Shown here: piece by piece, positions 58,040-64,000 of the stretch | Numbering within the stretch: position 1 is the first letter of the stretch | Layout of the letters: every line of letters begins with the position of its first letter | Source of the DNA: Brevundimonas bacteroides DSM 4726 | Lineage (GTDB): Bacteria > Pseudomonadota > Alphaproteobacteria > Caulobacterales > Caulobacteraceae | Direction of reading: 5' to 3' | DNA: 64,000 nt | Assembly: GCF_000701445.1 (NCBI RefSeq) | Contig: NZ_KL370782.1 | Coordinates: 1-64,000, forward strand | The notes under the pieces: generated by a model | Told to the model about the DNA's origin: nothing | The model's database searches: none | What the model saw: the letters and a program-made list of their open reading frames with translations, nothing else | Position numbers and translations under genes: made by a program

Positions 58040-58681
58040 ATGAGCCCTCGCGCCGTTACAGTCCTGTCGCCCGAAGCCCGCGAGCTTTCGGAGCTGGTTT
58101 CCCGCTCAGGCCGGAACCAGAAAGAAACCGCCGACTATCTGACGCGTCGTCTCGGACGTGACGTCACGAACGTTCACGTCTCCCGCTGGGTAAACGGCGG
58201 GGTCAAGGTTCCTGTGGACGTTATGGACGCGATGCGGGAGCTGGCGGCCCAGCCCGCAGAATCTCCGCCGGTCGTCAGCGCTATGACCGATTCTGACGCA
58301 GTGGTCCCGCTATTTGGCTACGCCAATGCGGCGGGAGCGGTGCTTAGGTTGAATGAGGATCAGCGTGTCGGGGTCGTCCCCATCCACCCCGCCCAGCGGG
58401 GATCCCGGTCCGCGTTCGCGTTCATCGTGTTCGGGGAAAGCCTTTCGCCGCGCCTGTCGCACGGCGAGATCGCCTATGCCGTTCGCGGCCGCATGCCCGC
58501 CCGGGGACAGCCCTTCCTCCTGGAGCTGAAAAACGGCGACGTCCTGGTCAAGATCTTCGACACGATGGACGACCGGACGCTGTTCGGACGACAGCTGGAG
58601 CCGAAGAAAGATCTGTCCTGGCCCCTGCGCGAAGTCGAGGCCATTCACGCCGTCGTCGGCGTGTCGTTCGGCAGTCAGTGA
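58040..58681 (+). CDS. CI-like phage repressor with S24 peptidase domain
   Basis: 213 residues from ATG 58040. An N-terminal HTH (about 26-52, RNQKETADYLTRRLGRDVTNVHVSRWVNG) and a C-terminal LexA/S24 domain with Ser134 (FGESLSPRL) and Lys171 (LVKIFD). The linker GYANAAGAV is where self-cleavage would fall. It maintains lysogeny by binding the operators to its left and would be inactivated by RecA filaments. An upstream start at 57956 would place the operators inside the gene and is unlikely. Confidence 0.85.
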   Translation: MSPRAVTVLSPEARELSELVSRSGRNQKETADYLTRRLGRDVTNVHVSRWVNGGVKVPVDVMDAMRELAAQPAESPPVVSAMTDSDAVVPLFGYANAAGAVLRLNEDQRVGVVPIHPAQRGSRSAFAFIVFGESLSPRLSHGEIAYAVRGRMPARGQPFLLELKNGDVLVKIFDTMDDRTLFGRQLEPKKDLSWPLREVEAIHAVVGVSFGSQ

Positions 58682-58688
58682 GGCGAGT

Positions 58689-59282
58689 TTGCGCCGGGAG
58701 GATCTTGACCACCTGATCCGGTCCGGCTGGGGCCGGTTCACCGCGGGGCTTTTGGCCATGCTTTCCCTTGCATGGATGGTCGGTGCCAAGTTCACCGGCG
58801 TGATCGATTGGGAATCGACGATCGCATTTGTGGGTGCCGTGCTGGCTTGGGCCTACAGCTGCATTCCCAATGACCCGCCGCGCGAGGCGGCGACTGCGTC
58901 GCCTGCGCCAGCGCCCGGCCGTCGCGGCGCAGCCGCCGTTCCGGAACCGCCGCCCGAGAAACCGCTTGTTCCTGACGCGCCCGTCGCTGACGTCGCCCGC
59001 TATCTGCGGGAGGAAGCAGGGTTCGCCAGCGCCAGCGACGACCAGATCGGCCGGACGATCGTCGATGTCCTGGCGAACCCGGGGCTCAAGGTGAAGGGCT
59101 GGGTCAGGGACAGCGAACACAGCGCCCTCGTGGCGCGGTCGATCTCTTTCTGGAGCGAGGCCCGGCTCGACGTCCGCACGTCCCTGGCATTTGAGCCGAT
59201 GCTCTATGGCGAACCGCTTCCGAACTACGATCCACACCTGAACTGGAACCAGGTGCGCGCCGTCTGGCCGAAGAAGCCCTAA
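58689..59282 (+). CDS. Membrane-anchored protein downstream of the repressor (moron candidate)
   Basis: 197 residues from a TTG at 58689 with GAGGCGAG upstream. Two transmembrane segments (FTAGLLAMLSLAWMVGAKFTGVI; STIAFVGAVLAWAYSCI), then a Pro/Ala-rich linker and a soluble C-terminal domain (VADVARYLREEAGFASASDDQIGRTIVDVLANPGLKVKGWVRDSEHSALVARSISFW...). No family recognised. Being co-oriented directly after cI, it may be expressed in the lysogen. An in-frame ATG at 58758 would remove the first membrane segment. Confidence 0.6.
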   Translation: MRREDLDHLIRSGWGRFTAGLLAMLSLAWMVGAKFTGVIDWESTIAFVGAVLAWAYSCIPNDPPREAATASPAPAPGRRGAAAVPEPPPEKPLVPDAPVADVARYLREEAGFASASDDQIGRTIVDVLANPGLKVKGWVRDSEHSALVARSISFWSEARLDVRTSLAFEPMLYGEPLPNYDPHLNWNQVRAVWPKKP

Positions 59283-59295
59283 CCCTGCCCCTGTA

Positions 59296-59754
59296 TCAGC
59301 AGGCGCCCGCCTTCTCGGCCCCGTAACGCGCCTGCTCGGGCGTGTACCTGTCGCCCGCGCTGGACGACAGCTGGTCGATCAGGCCGGCGCAGGAGAAGCC
59401 GCTCATGCTCAGGTACTGCGCGGCGGATCTCGCGGCGTTCTCGTTCCAGTCGGCGTCGAGGCTGTCGACCGCGACCGTCGCGTCCTCGACGCTGTAGCGG
59501 TCGCCATAGTCGGACGACAGCTGGGCGATCAGGCCGGCGCGCGAGAAGCCCGTCATGCTCAGGTACTGCTCGGCGGATCGGACCGCGTTGCGCTGAGGTC
59601 CCGTCAGGCGAGGGCCTTCGGGCTCGGGAGGGCTGGCCGCTTCGGCCGGGCCTGACGCGCTGGTCGCTTCCGTTGAAGGCCCCTCTGCGCCGCACGACGC
59701 GAGCATCGCCGCTCCGGCAAGCACGGCCGCCGCAATCAGTCCCGGACGCGTCAT
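59296..59754 (-). CDS. Ltp-family lipoprotein, likely superinfection exclusion
   Basis: 152 residues from ATG 59754. Signal peptide with lipobox LASC (lipidated Cys21), an acidic/proline linker, then two Ltp repeats (about 56-103 and 106-152): NAVRSAEQYLSMTGFSRAGLIAQLSSDYGDRYSVEDATVAVDSLDADW and NAARSAAQYLSMSGFSCAGLIDQLSSSAGDRYTPEQARYGAEKAG. This family includes the Ltp protein of Streptococcus thermophilus prophage TP-J34, which blocks phage DNA injection. Next to the repressor it fits a lysogenic immunity gene. Convergent with the upstream gene (14 bp). Confidence 0.8.
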   Translation of the reverse strand: MTRPGLIAAAVLAGAAMLASCGAEGPSTEATSASGPAEAASPPEPEGPRLTGPQRNAVRSAEQYLSMTGFSRAGLIAQLSSDYGDRYSVEDATVAVDSLDADWNENAARSAAQYLSMSGFSCAGLIDQLSSSAGDRYTPEQARYGAEKAGAC

Positions 59755-59849
59755 GGTTTCCCCCTTTGCGATAGCGTTCCCTTGGGCGTACCCGTAACGC
59801 GCGCGCCTCGGATGGCAAGTCGGAAGGCTCTCCCTTGCGCCCCGGTCGG

Positions 59850-59932
59850 TCCGCGCGGACTGCAAACCGCGTGAAACTGAGCGGTAACAGGATTGCGTAA
59901 ACTGCAAATCTTGGATTGACACTTTCTGCAAA
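59850..59932. promoter_or_regulatory. Second operator cluster upstream of the XRE regulator
   Basis: Three copies of the right half-site GCAAA in the 17-bp frame used in the immunity region: 59850-59866 TCCGC-N7-GCAAA, 59892-59908 ATTGC-N7-GCAAA, 59916-59932 TTGAC-N7-GCAAA. Right halves are perfect; left halves match TTTGC in 3, 4 and 2 of 5 bases. The last site overlaps a TTGACA -35-like hexamer (59916-59921) for the plus-strand gene at 59985. No clear -10 was found. Confidence 0.6.
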
Positions 59933-59984
59933 CTGACGCTTGTCTGCGTCCGACGCGAGCATTTCGCGGGTCGGAGACAACGTG

Positions 59985-60416
59985 ATGTTTAATCAAGCGA
60001 GCGACCCCCTCGCTGCAGGCGACGCCGGCGGCCGGACGACTTCCCATCCCCTCGATAGACGGGCCGGAGCGCTGATCCGCCGGCGGCGGACTGAACTCGG
60101 ACTGACGCAGACCGATCTCGCCCAGCTCTGCGGCGTGACGTTCCAGCAGATCCAGAAGTATGAGCGCGGCGCGAACCGCGTGTCGTACTCGCGCCTGGTC
60201 CAGATCGCCCGCGCCCTGCAGGTGCGGCCGGGCTGGTTTTTCGAAGGCCTCGACGGCGAGGACCAGGACGAAGGCCCGGACGCCGCGACGACGCTCATGG
60301 GATCCCGCGAGGGGCGAACGATCGTCCAGGTGCTCCCCCGCCTCGACGCGGCCCAGCGCCGTCTGGTCGCCGATCTCGCCGCCAATCTGGCCGGCCAGTC
60401 CCCGGTGGCGGCATGA
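59985..60416 (+). CDS. XRE-family transcriptional regulator
   Basis: 143 residues from ATG 59985 (GGAG at proper distance; a TTG at 59940 is weaker). HTH at about 27-82: RAGALIRRRRTELGLTQTDLAQLCGVTFQQIQKYERGANRVSYSRLVQIARALQV. The acidic C-terminus ends in a helix. It is similar in build to RstR/ClgR-like phage regulators. It starts a plus-strand operon with the next three genes (ATGA overlaps). Confidence 0.85.
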   Translation: MFNQASDPLAAGDAGGRTTSHPLDRRAGALIRRRRTELGLTQTDLAQLCGVTFQQIQKYERGANRVSYSRLVQIARALQVRPGWFFEGLDGEDQDEGPDAATTLMGSREGRTIVQVLPRLDAAQRRLVADLAANLAGQSPVAA

Positions 60417-60658
60417 CGGCCGCCCCGATCGACGCCGAAGCCGTTGTCGGCGATTGGGATCCCCGGACCGGAACCTTCGCGATCTCGGCCGAGCAGGCCG
60501 CAGCGACTGCCAGCCAGCGGCTCGCGCGGATCCGCGAGCGTCAGCGGCTGCAGCGCAGCGCGGCCGACGCCGCCGTCGCTGCCGGGATCGTCCAGATCAT
60601 TCCCGCGCGCAGGAGCTGGCGGTCGCGCCTGTCGCGCTGGCTGGCCCGCCGATCATGA
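60413..60658 (+). CDS. Small basic phage protein of unknown function
   Basis: 81 residues. A helical charged centre (SEQAAATASQRLARIRERQRLQRSAADAAVAAG) is followed by a very basic C-terminus (RRSWRSRLSRWLARRS). No family. Overlaps both neighbours by 4 bp (ATGA), indicating translational coupling. Confidence 0.6.
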   Translation: MTAAPIDAEAVVGDWDPRTGTFAISAEQAAATASQRLARIRERQRLQRSAADAAVAAGIVQIIPARRSWRSRLSRWLARRS

Positions 60659-61035
60659 GCGCGATGGCCGCCCGCTATGCGAACCCGGTTCGCATGCCCG
60701 AGCCCGAAGCACGTCGGGAGGACGATCGCAGGGAAGCCTTCGCCTGGATCACCCCCTTCGCCCTTCTGGGCGATCGTCCGATCTCGATCCTCATGTTCGG
60801 CAAGGGGCCCGACGCAGCCGTCCGCAGCCTCCTGCGGACCCTCCGGATCCCCGCCCGGGATCTGCAGGCGCGCGCCCAGATGATCGGCGACGTGGCGATC
60901 CTGCGGCGCATGCCGCCGGACGTCGCCCGCGAATACGGCCCCGACACGATCCAGCCGGTCGCCTTCGTCGACGGCTTTTCACAACACGATATCGCCGAGT
61001 CCCTGAGCTGGATCAGCCGGGAACAGGGCGCCTGA
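60655..61035 (+). CDS. Phage protein of unknown function in regulator operon
   Basis: 126 residues from ATG 60655. Sequence (LRTLRIPARDLQARAQMIGDVAILRRMPPDVAREYGPDTIQPVAFVDGFSQHDIAESLSWISREQGA) is helical and slightly basic. No family recognised. Its 5' end contains palindrome copy 8 (ANPVRM). Followed after 7 bp by the ParB-like gene. Confidence 0.6.
   Translation: MSAMAARYANPVRMPEPEARREDDRREAFAWITPFALLGDRPISILMFGKGPDAAVRSLLRTLRIPARDLQARAQMIGDVAILRRMPPDVAREYGPDTIQPVAFVDGFSQHDIAESLSWISREQGA
60677..60695. repeat. Dispersed palindrome, copy 8
   Basis: ATGCGAACCCGGTTCGCAT, the full consensus, central C. Inside the gene at 60655, 348 bp upstream of the ParB-like gene start, encoding ANPVRM. Confidence 0.9.
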
Positions 61036-61042
61036 GGTTCCC

Positions 61043-63976
61043 ATGAGCATCACACTGACACCCCTTGCGGTCGAAAGCCGCCCGGTCCTTGAGGCGCTGC
61101 AGAGCGACCAGGTTCCGGACACCGTCAACGGCCTTGCGAAGCTGCTCGATCGCGACCCGTCCAACCTGCGGCGCAGCCTCAAGGGGCTGACGGCCGAAGG
61201 CTGGATCCTCGCTTCGGCCGAGACTGGCCGGCCGTACGTCCTCACGGACGCCGGGTCCCAGGCGCTGGCCGGGATGCGGGTCGCAGAGGGGGCCGCGAGC
61301 GCGGGCCTCCCGCCGCTGACGCGCGAACAGATCGCCCCTGATCCGGACCAGCCGCGCAAGGCCTTCGATCCGGACGCCCTGCAGGAGCTGGCGGAAAGCA
61401 TCGCCGATCGCGGCCTGCAGCAACCGCTCCTGGTCCGCATGACCGGCGACGGCTCGGCCCAGCTGGTCGCGGGCGAGCGCCGCTGGCGCGCGATCGGCCT
61501 CCTGATCGCCGCAGCCGATCCGCGTTGGCCGGCTGATCGCCACGTCCCCTATCATCTGAGCGCCCAGGCGGACGCGGCCGAGATCCTGGCCGACCAGGTT
61601 GTCGAGAACGTCCAGCGGGCGGGCTTGCATCCCCTTGAGGAGGCCGAGGCTTTCCAGACCCTCAAGGCCGAGCATGGCTGGGGCGTCGGCCGGATTTCGA
61701 AAACCGTCGGAAAGACCCGTCGCTTCGTCGAGCAGCGCCTCGATCTGCTTCTGCTCACCCCGGCCCAGCGCGACCGCATGCGTCTCCCCCGCGATCACGC
61801 CGACCACCTGACGGCGTCGCGGGCGCGGGAAATGATCCAGCAGCTGCGCCAGATCTCGGGCGCAGCTGCAGAGCAGCGCGATATCGAGGAGATCGCGCCC
61901 GGCGAGGGCGTCGCCGCCGTCTCGGCCGACGCCGAAGCCGCCGCCCGCAAACCGAAGCTGACGGCCCGGGAACTCATGGTCCTGGGCGAGATCGCCGCCG
62001 CCGCAGCGGCCCGGCCGTCCGCGCGGTTCCCCGATATCCCGGGCCCGATCGTCGACGTCGACTTCGCCCAGGCCGTCGCGGACGCCGGGCTGCGGAATCT
62101 GGACCAGTCAGGGCTGGTCGCGACCCTCCTCGACGCAGACGCCGAGGGAAGTTTCGGCGGGGCCCGGGTCGAGGATCTCGGACACCTTCGGCTGCGCCTT
62201 GAGAACCTTCACCCCGCCCACAATCCGCGCGCCCTGTTCCACCTGCGCCGCGAGGCCGGGATCTCGGCCGACCAGGCGCGCCAGCTGAACGCCCTGCAGC
62301 GCTGGGCGACGCCGTTCCTGAACGCGGCCCACACGGCGGCGACGGCCGACGCCAATCCGGCGACGCCCGAAAGCGCCCCGGCGAAGATCGCCCCGGCCCT
62401 TCCTGACTATATCGAACGCTGGAGCGCACCCTTTGCCGGCCCCGCTGGCCACCAGCCGTACGGCGCGCAAAAGGGCAGCGATTGGCATAGCCCGGCCGAG
62501 CGCCTGATCCTCCTAGAGCTGGCTGATAAGTGCCTCGCTGAACCGGAGACGATCGAAGGCCAGGCGGGATGGACGATCATCGGCGCAGAGCCGACGAAGG
62601 CCGACTTGGGCGGCCTGCATGGCGGGATCGTCGAGCTAGGCTCAGTTCGACGGCTCTTTTCGACGAAGGCCCAGCCAGTCGCGCGCCTTCATTTCTCGGC
62701 GGGAACTGCGAACGAGAGCGGCGGGATCCATGGCGCGCTGACGCGCCTCGGCTTCTATTCCGACCGCCAAGGGGCGCTTGCTCAGGCGCGACAGGATGCG
62801 GGGTACAGCGGCGAGGATCTCCAGATCCTCGAACAGGGCGGCCTTTATGCGACGCCTTGGCTGAACGTCGCGAAGGTCGAGGAGCCTAAAGCCGCCCAGG
62901 CCGGCCAACGGATGGAATGCCCGGTCGTTAACCCCGCATGGCGCCTTCCTTGGATCACGATCCAGGAGCTGCAGGATACGGCCGGCAATGTCGGATATCG
63001 CGCGCACGTCCGCCACGGATACGCCCAAACCATCGAGGCCAGCGAGTACCTCCCGAACCCGCCGCTCGCCCTGGGACGCGTGGCCGAAGGTCTGCAGCGT
63101 CGATTCCGTGCCTTGCTCCCGGCTGACGTCATGGCCTGGCTGGACCAGCTGCAGGGCGAACACTTCGTCAATGGGATAGACTATTTCAGCGCCGCTAGGG
63201 CGTCCGAGGCGAGAGCGAAGCTCGCAGCGGGAGGCGACCCCGGCTATCCGGTCGTCCAGGCCGAGGGCCCCGAAGTCTGGACCCAACCGCCGTTCGCAAC
63301 CCCTGGCGAGGCGGACGACAACAAAGTCCTCGGCGATCTGACGGAGCCGCAGATCCGGATCCTGAGGGAAGTCGGTCACGCGCTGGAGGCCTCGGCCGCC
63401 GGGCTGGGCGAGCCGGTCGCGGTCGGTCAGTACTGGCTGGACGCGGACGCGGTCGCCCTCTGGAAACGCGCGCCGGATGCGCTGCTCCTGTTCAGCGCCC
63501 AGCCGGGCGAGCCCTGGACGGTCCAGCTGACGGAGGCGGGTCGCAACGTCGTCCGGCTTCTGAACGCGGAAATGGATCCGCTGGCCCTTGCGATGCGGAT
63601 CGACCGGGAAGGCTATTCCTGCGCCTGGCTGCGCCCTGTCGAGACGCCGATCGGCGAGCAGCTGGGCGAGGCGGCCGAGGCCGAGGACGTCGCCGAGGAG
63701 TCGCAGCTCCTGATCGACGTCCGCGCCGAGATCGCCGCCGGCGCGCCGGATCCGGAGAAGCTGTTCCGTCTGGTCGGCCTGGTCGGCGACTTCGCGGCGG
63801 GCGGCGACGCCCAGATCACCCTGACGCCCCACGGCGGCGGACGGATCGTTGAACTGGCGGTCGCGGATCCGGATCGGGCCGAGCCCGAGGATCTCGCCAT
63901 CGCCCGCGCCGAGCTGATCGCCTTCGCCCTGAACGCCCTCGCCCGAAACGTCGCCGACGCCCGGGAGGCCGCATGA
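61043..63976 (+). CDS. Large ParB-like DNA-binding protein with N-terminal winged helix
   Basis: 977 residues, far longer than a typical ParB (about 290-330). N-terminal winged HTH (about 20-75: VNGLAKLLDRDPSNLRRSLKGLTAEGWIL), then a ParB N-terminal domain (92-200) with LTREQIAPDPDQPRKAFDPDALQELAESIADRGLQQPLLV, the GERRWRA box (144-150) and ENVQRAGLHPLEEAEAF (188-203), then the HTH about 214-235. The C-terminal 700 residues are not recognised, with a possible helical region near 280-310. No ParA is visible. Candidate binder of the dispersed palindromes. Confidence 0.8.
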   Translation: MSITLTPLAVESRPVLEALQSDQVPDTVNGLAKLLDRDPSNLRRSLKGLTAEGWILASAETGRPYVLTDAGSQALAGMRVAEGAASAGLPPLTREQIAPDPDQPRKAFDPDALQELAESIADRGLQQPLLVRMTGDGSAQLVAGERRWRAIGLLIAAADPRWPADRHVPYHLSAQADAAEILADQVVENVQRAGLHPLEEAEAFQTLKAEHGWGVGRISKTVGKTRRFVEQRLDLLLLTPAQRDRMRLPRDHADHLTASRAREMIQQLRQISGAAAEQRDIEEIAPGEGVAAVSADAEAAARKPKLTARELMVLGEIAAAAAARPSARFPDIPGPIVDVDFAQAVADAGLRNLDQSGLVATLLDADAEGSFGGARVEDLGHLRLRLENLHPAHNPRALFHLRREAGISADQARQLNALQRWATPFLNAAHTAATADANPATPESAPAKIAPALPDYIERWSAPFAGPAGHQPYGAQKGSDWHSPAERLILLELADKCLAEPETIEGQAGWTIIGAEPTKADLGGLHGGIVELGSVRRLFSTKAQPVARLHFSAGTANESGGIHGALTRLGFYSDRQGALAQARQDAGYSGEDLQILEQGGLYATPWLNVAKVEEPKAAQAGQRMECPVVNPAWRLPWITIQELQDTAGNVGYRAHVRHGYAQTIEASEYLPNPPLALGRVAEGLQRRFRALLPADVMAWLDQLQGEHFVNGIDYFSAARASEARAKLAAGGDPGYPVVQAEGPEVWTQPPFATPGEADDNKVLGDLTEPQIRILREVGHALEASAAGLGEPVAVGQYWLDADAVALWKRAPDALLLFSAQPGEPWTVQLTEAGRNVVRLLNAEMDPLALAMRIDREGYSCAWLRPVETPIGEQLGEAAEAEDVAEESQLLIDVRAEIAAGAPDPEKLFRLVGLVGDFAAGGDAQITLTPHGGGRIVELAVADPDRAEPEDLAIARAELIAFALNALARNVADAREAA

Positions 63977-64000
63977 CCGCCCCCGCTTTCAATCTCGACG
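63973..64000 (+). CDS. Start of the next gene (cut by the window edge)
   Basis: ATG at 63973 overlaps the ParB-like stop as ATGA; only MTAPAFNLD is visible. The overlap shows that the operon continues rightward. Nothing can be said about function. Confidence 0.5.

Larger units (their letters stand above)
16374..64000. mobile_element. Tailed-phage prophage (left end visible, right end outside the window)
   Basis: Continuous phage gene content follows the tRNA remnant: packaging, head, contractile tail, baseplate, fibres, lysis, integrase, replication, methyltransferases, immunity and regulators. The left border is set by the tRNA-Leu 3' fragment directly after a chromosomal LysR gene. The element is still in phage genes at the right edge. 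It has a lambda-like head and P2-like tail, so a myovirus morphotype is expected. No obviously broken structural gene was seen, so it may be inducible. Confidence 0.93.

Noticed and set aside
58040-61035. Toxin-antitoxin pair among the small genes at 60413 and 60655
   Set aside because: Neither protein resembles known toxins or antitoxins; coupling to the XRE and ParB-like genes fits a regulatory operon better.

Overview
The window joins two pieces. Positions 1 to about 16,370 are ordinary chromosome of a GC-rich alphaproteobacterium. The housekeeping genes and their style suggest Caulobacteraceae, perhaps Brevundimonas-like; this is an inference from protein recognition, not a search. From about 16,374 to the right edge lies one large temperate tailed-phage genome that is still open at 64,000, so its right end and attR are not visible.

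Chromosome: recQ (+) converges on a glutathione S-transferase and a secreted alpha/beta hydrolase. ispG and a RodZ-like gene follow on the minus strand, then ptsP (EI-Ntr) and lysC, divergent from ubiG. Next come an M1-family lipoprotein aminopeptidase, a Bcr/CflA-type MFS exporter, a small TonB-C-like secreted protein, and a DJ-1/PfpI gene divergent from its likely LysR regulator. A truncated 3' half of a tRNA-Leu(CAA) directly follows the LysR gene and is the likely attL. A complete, different tRNA-Leu(CAA) sits 104 bp further in.

Prophage: almost everything from 17.6 to 57.9 kb is on the minus strand, so it is read right to left. The early genes are a Cro-like protein, hypotheticals, an exonuclease, an ASCH/DUF3850 fusion, three DNA methyltransferase-like genes, a prim-pol primase and an SF3 helicase with an iteron-like cluster (candidate origin) just beyond it. 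The late genes begin near 48 kb. They comprise a lambda-type head module (GpA terminase, lambda portal, gpW-like joiner, ClpP-like protease with nested scaffold, gpD-like decoration protein, gpE-like capsid) joined to a P2-type contractile tail (V, W, J, I, fibres, sheath FI, tube FII, E/E' with a -1 frameshift site, tape measure, U, X, D). A lysis cassette (holin candidates, GH108 endolysin with an inserted calcium-loop motif, nested Rz/Rz1) ends the late operon, with the integrase placed inside it. On the plus strand, to the right of the switch, lie the CI-like S24 repressor, a two-TM protein, an XRE regulator, two small genes and a 977-residue ParB-like protein with an N-terminal winged helix. 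An Ltp-family lipoprotein, probably for superinfection exclusion, sits among them on the minus strand.

The most unusual signal is a 19-bp near-perfect palindrome, ATGCGAACC(C/G)GGTTCGCAT. It occurs eight times, spread from 17.5 to 60.7 kb of the prophage. It lies in intergenic gaps and inside genes, on no fixed strand, and I saw no copy in the chromosomal part. It looks like a dispersed protein-binding site, and the phage's ParB-like protein is the obvious candidate. Separately, a 17-bp operator (TTTGC-N7-GCAAA) is repeated in the cI/cro gap and, in degenerate form, upstream of the second regulator, which suggests one circuit controlling both promoters.
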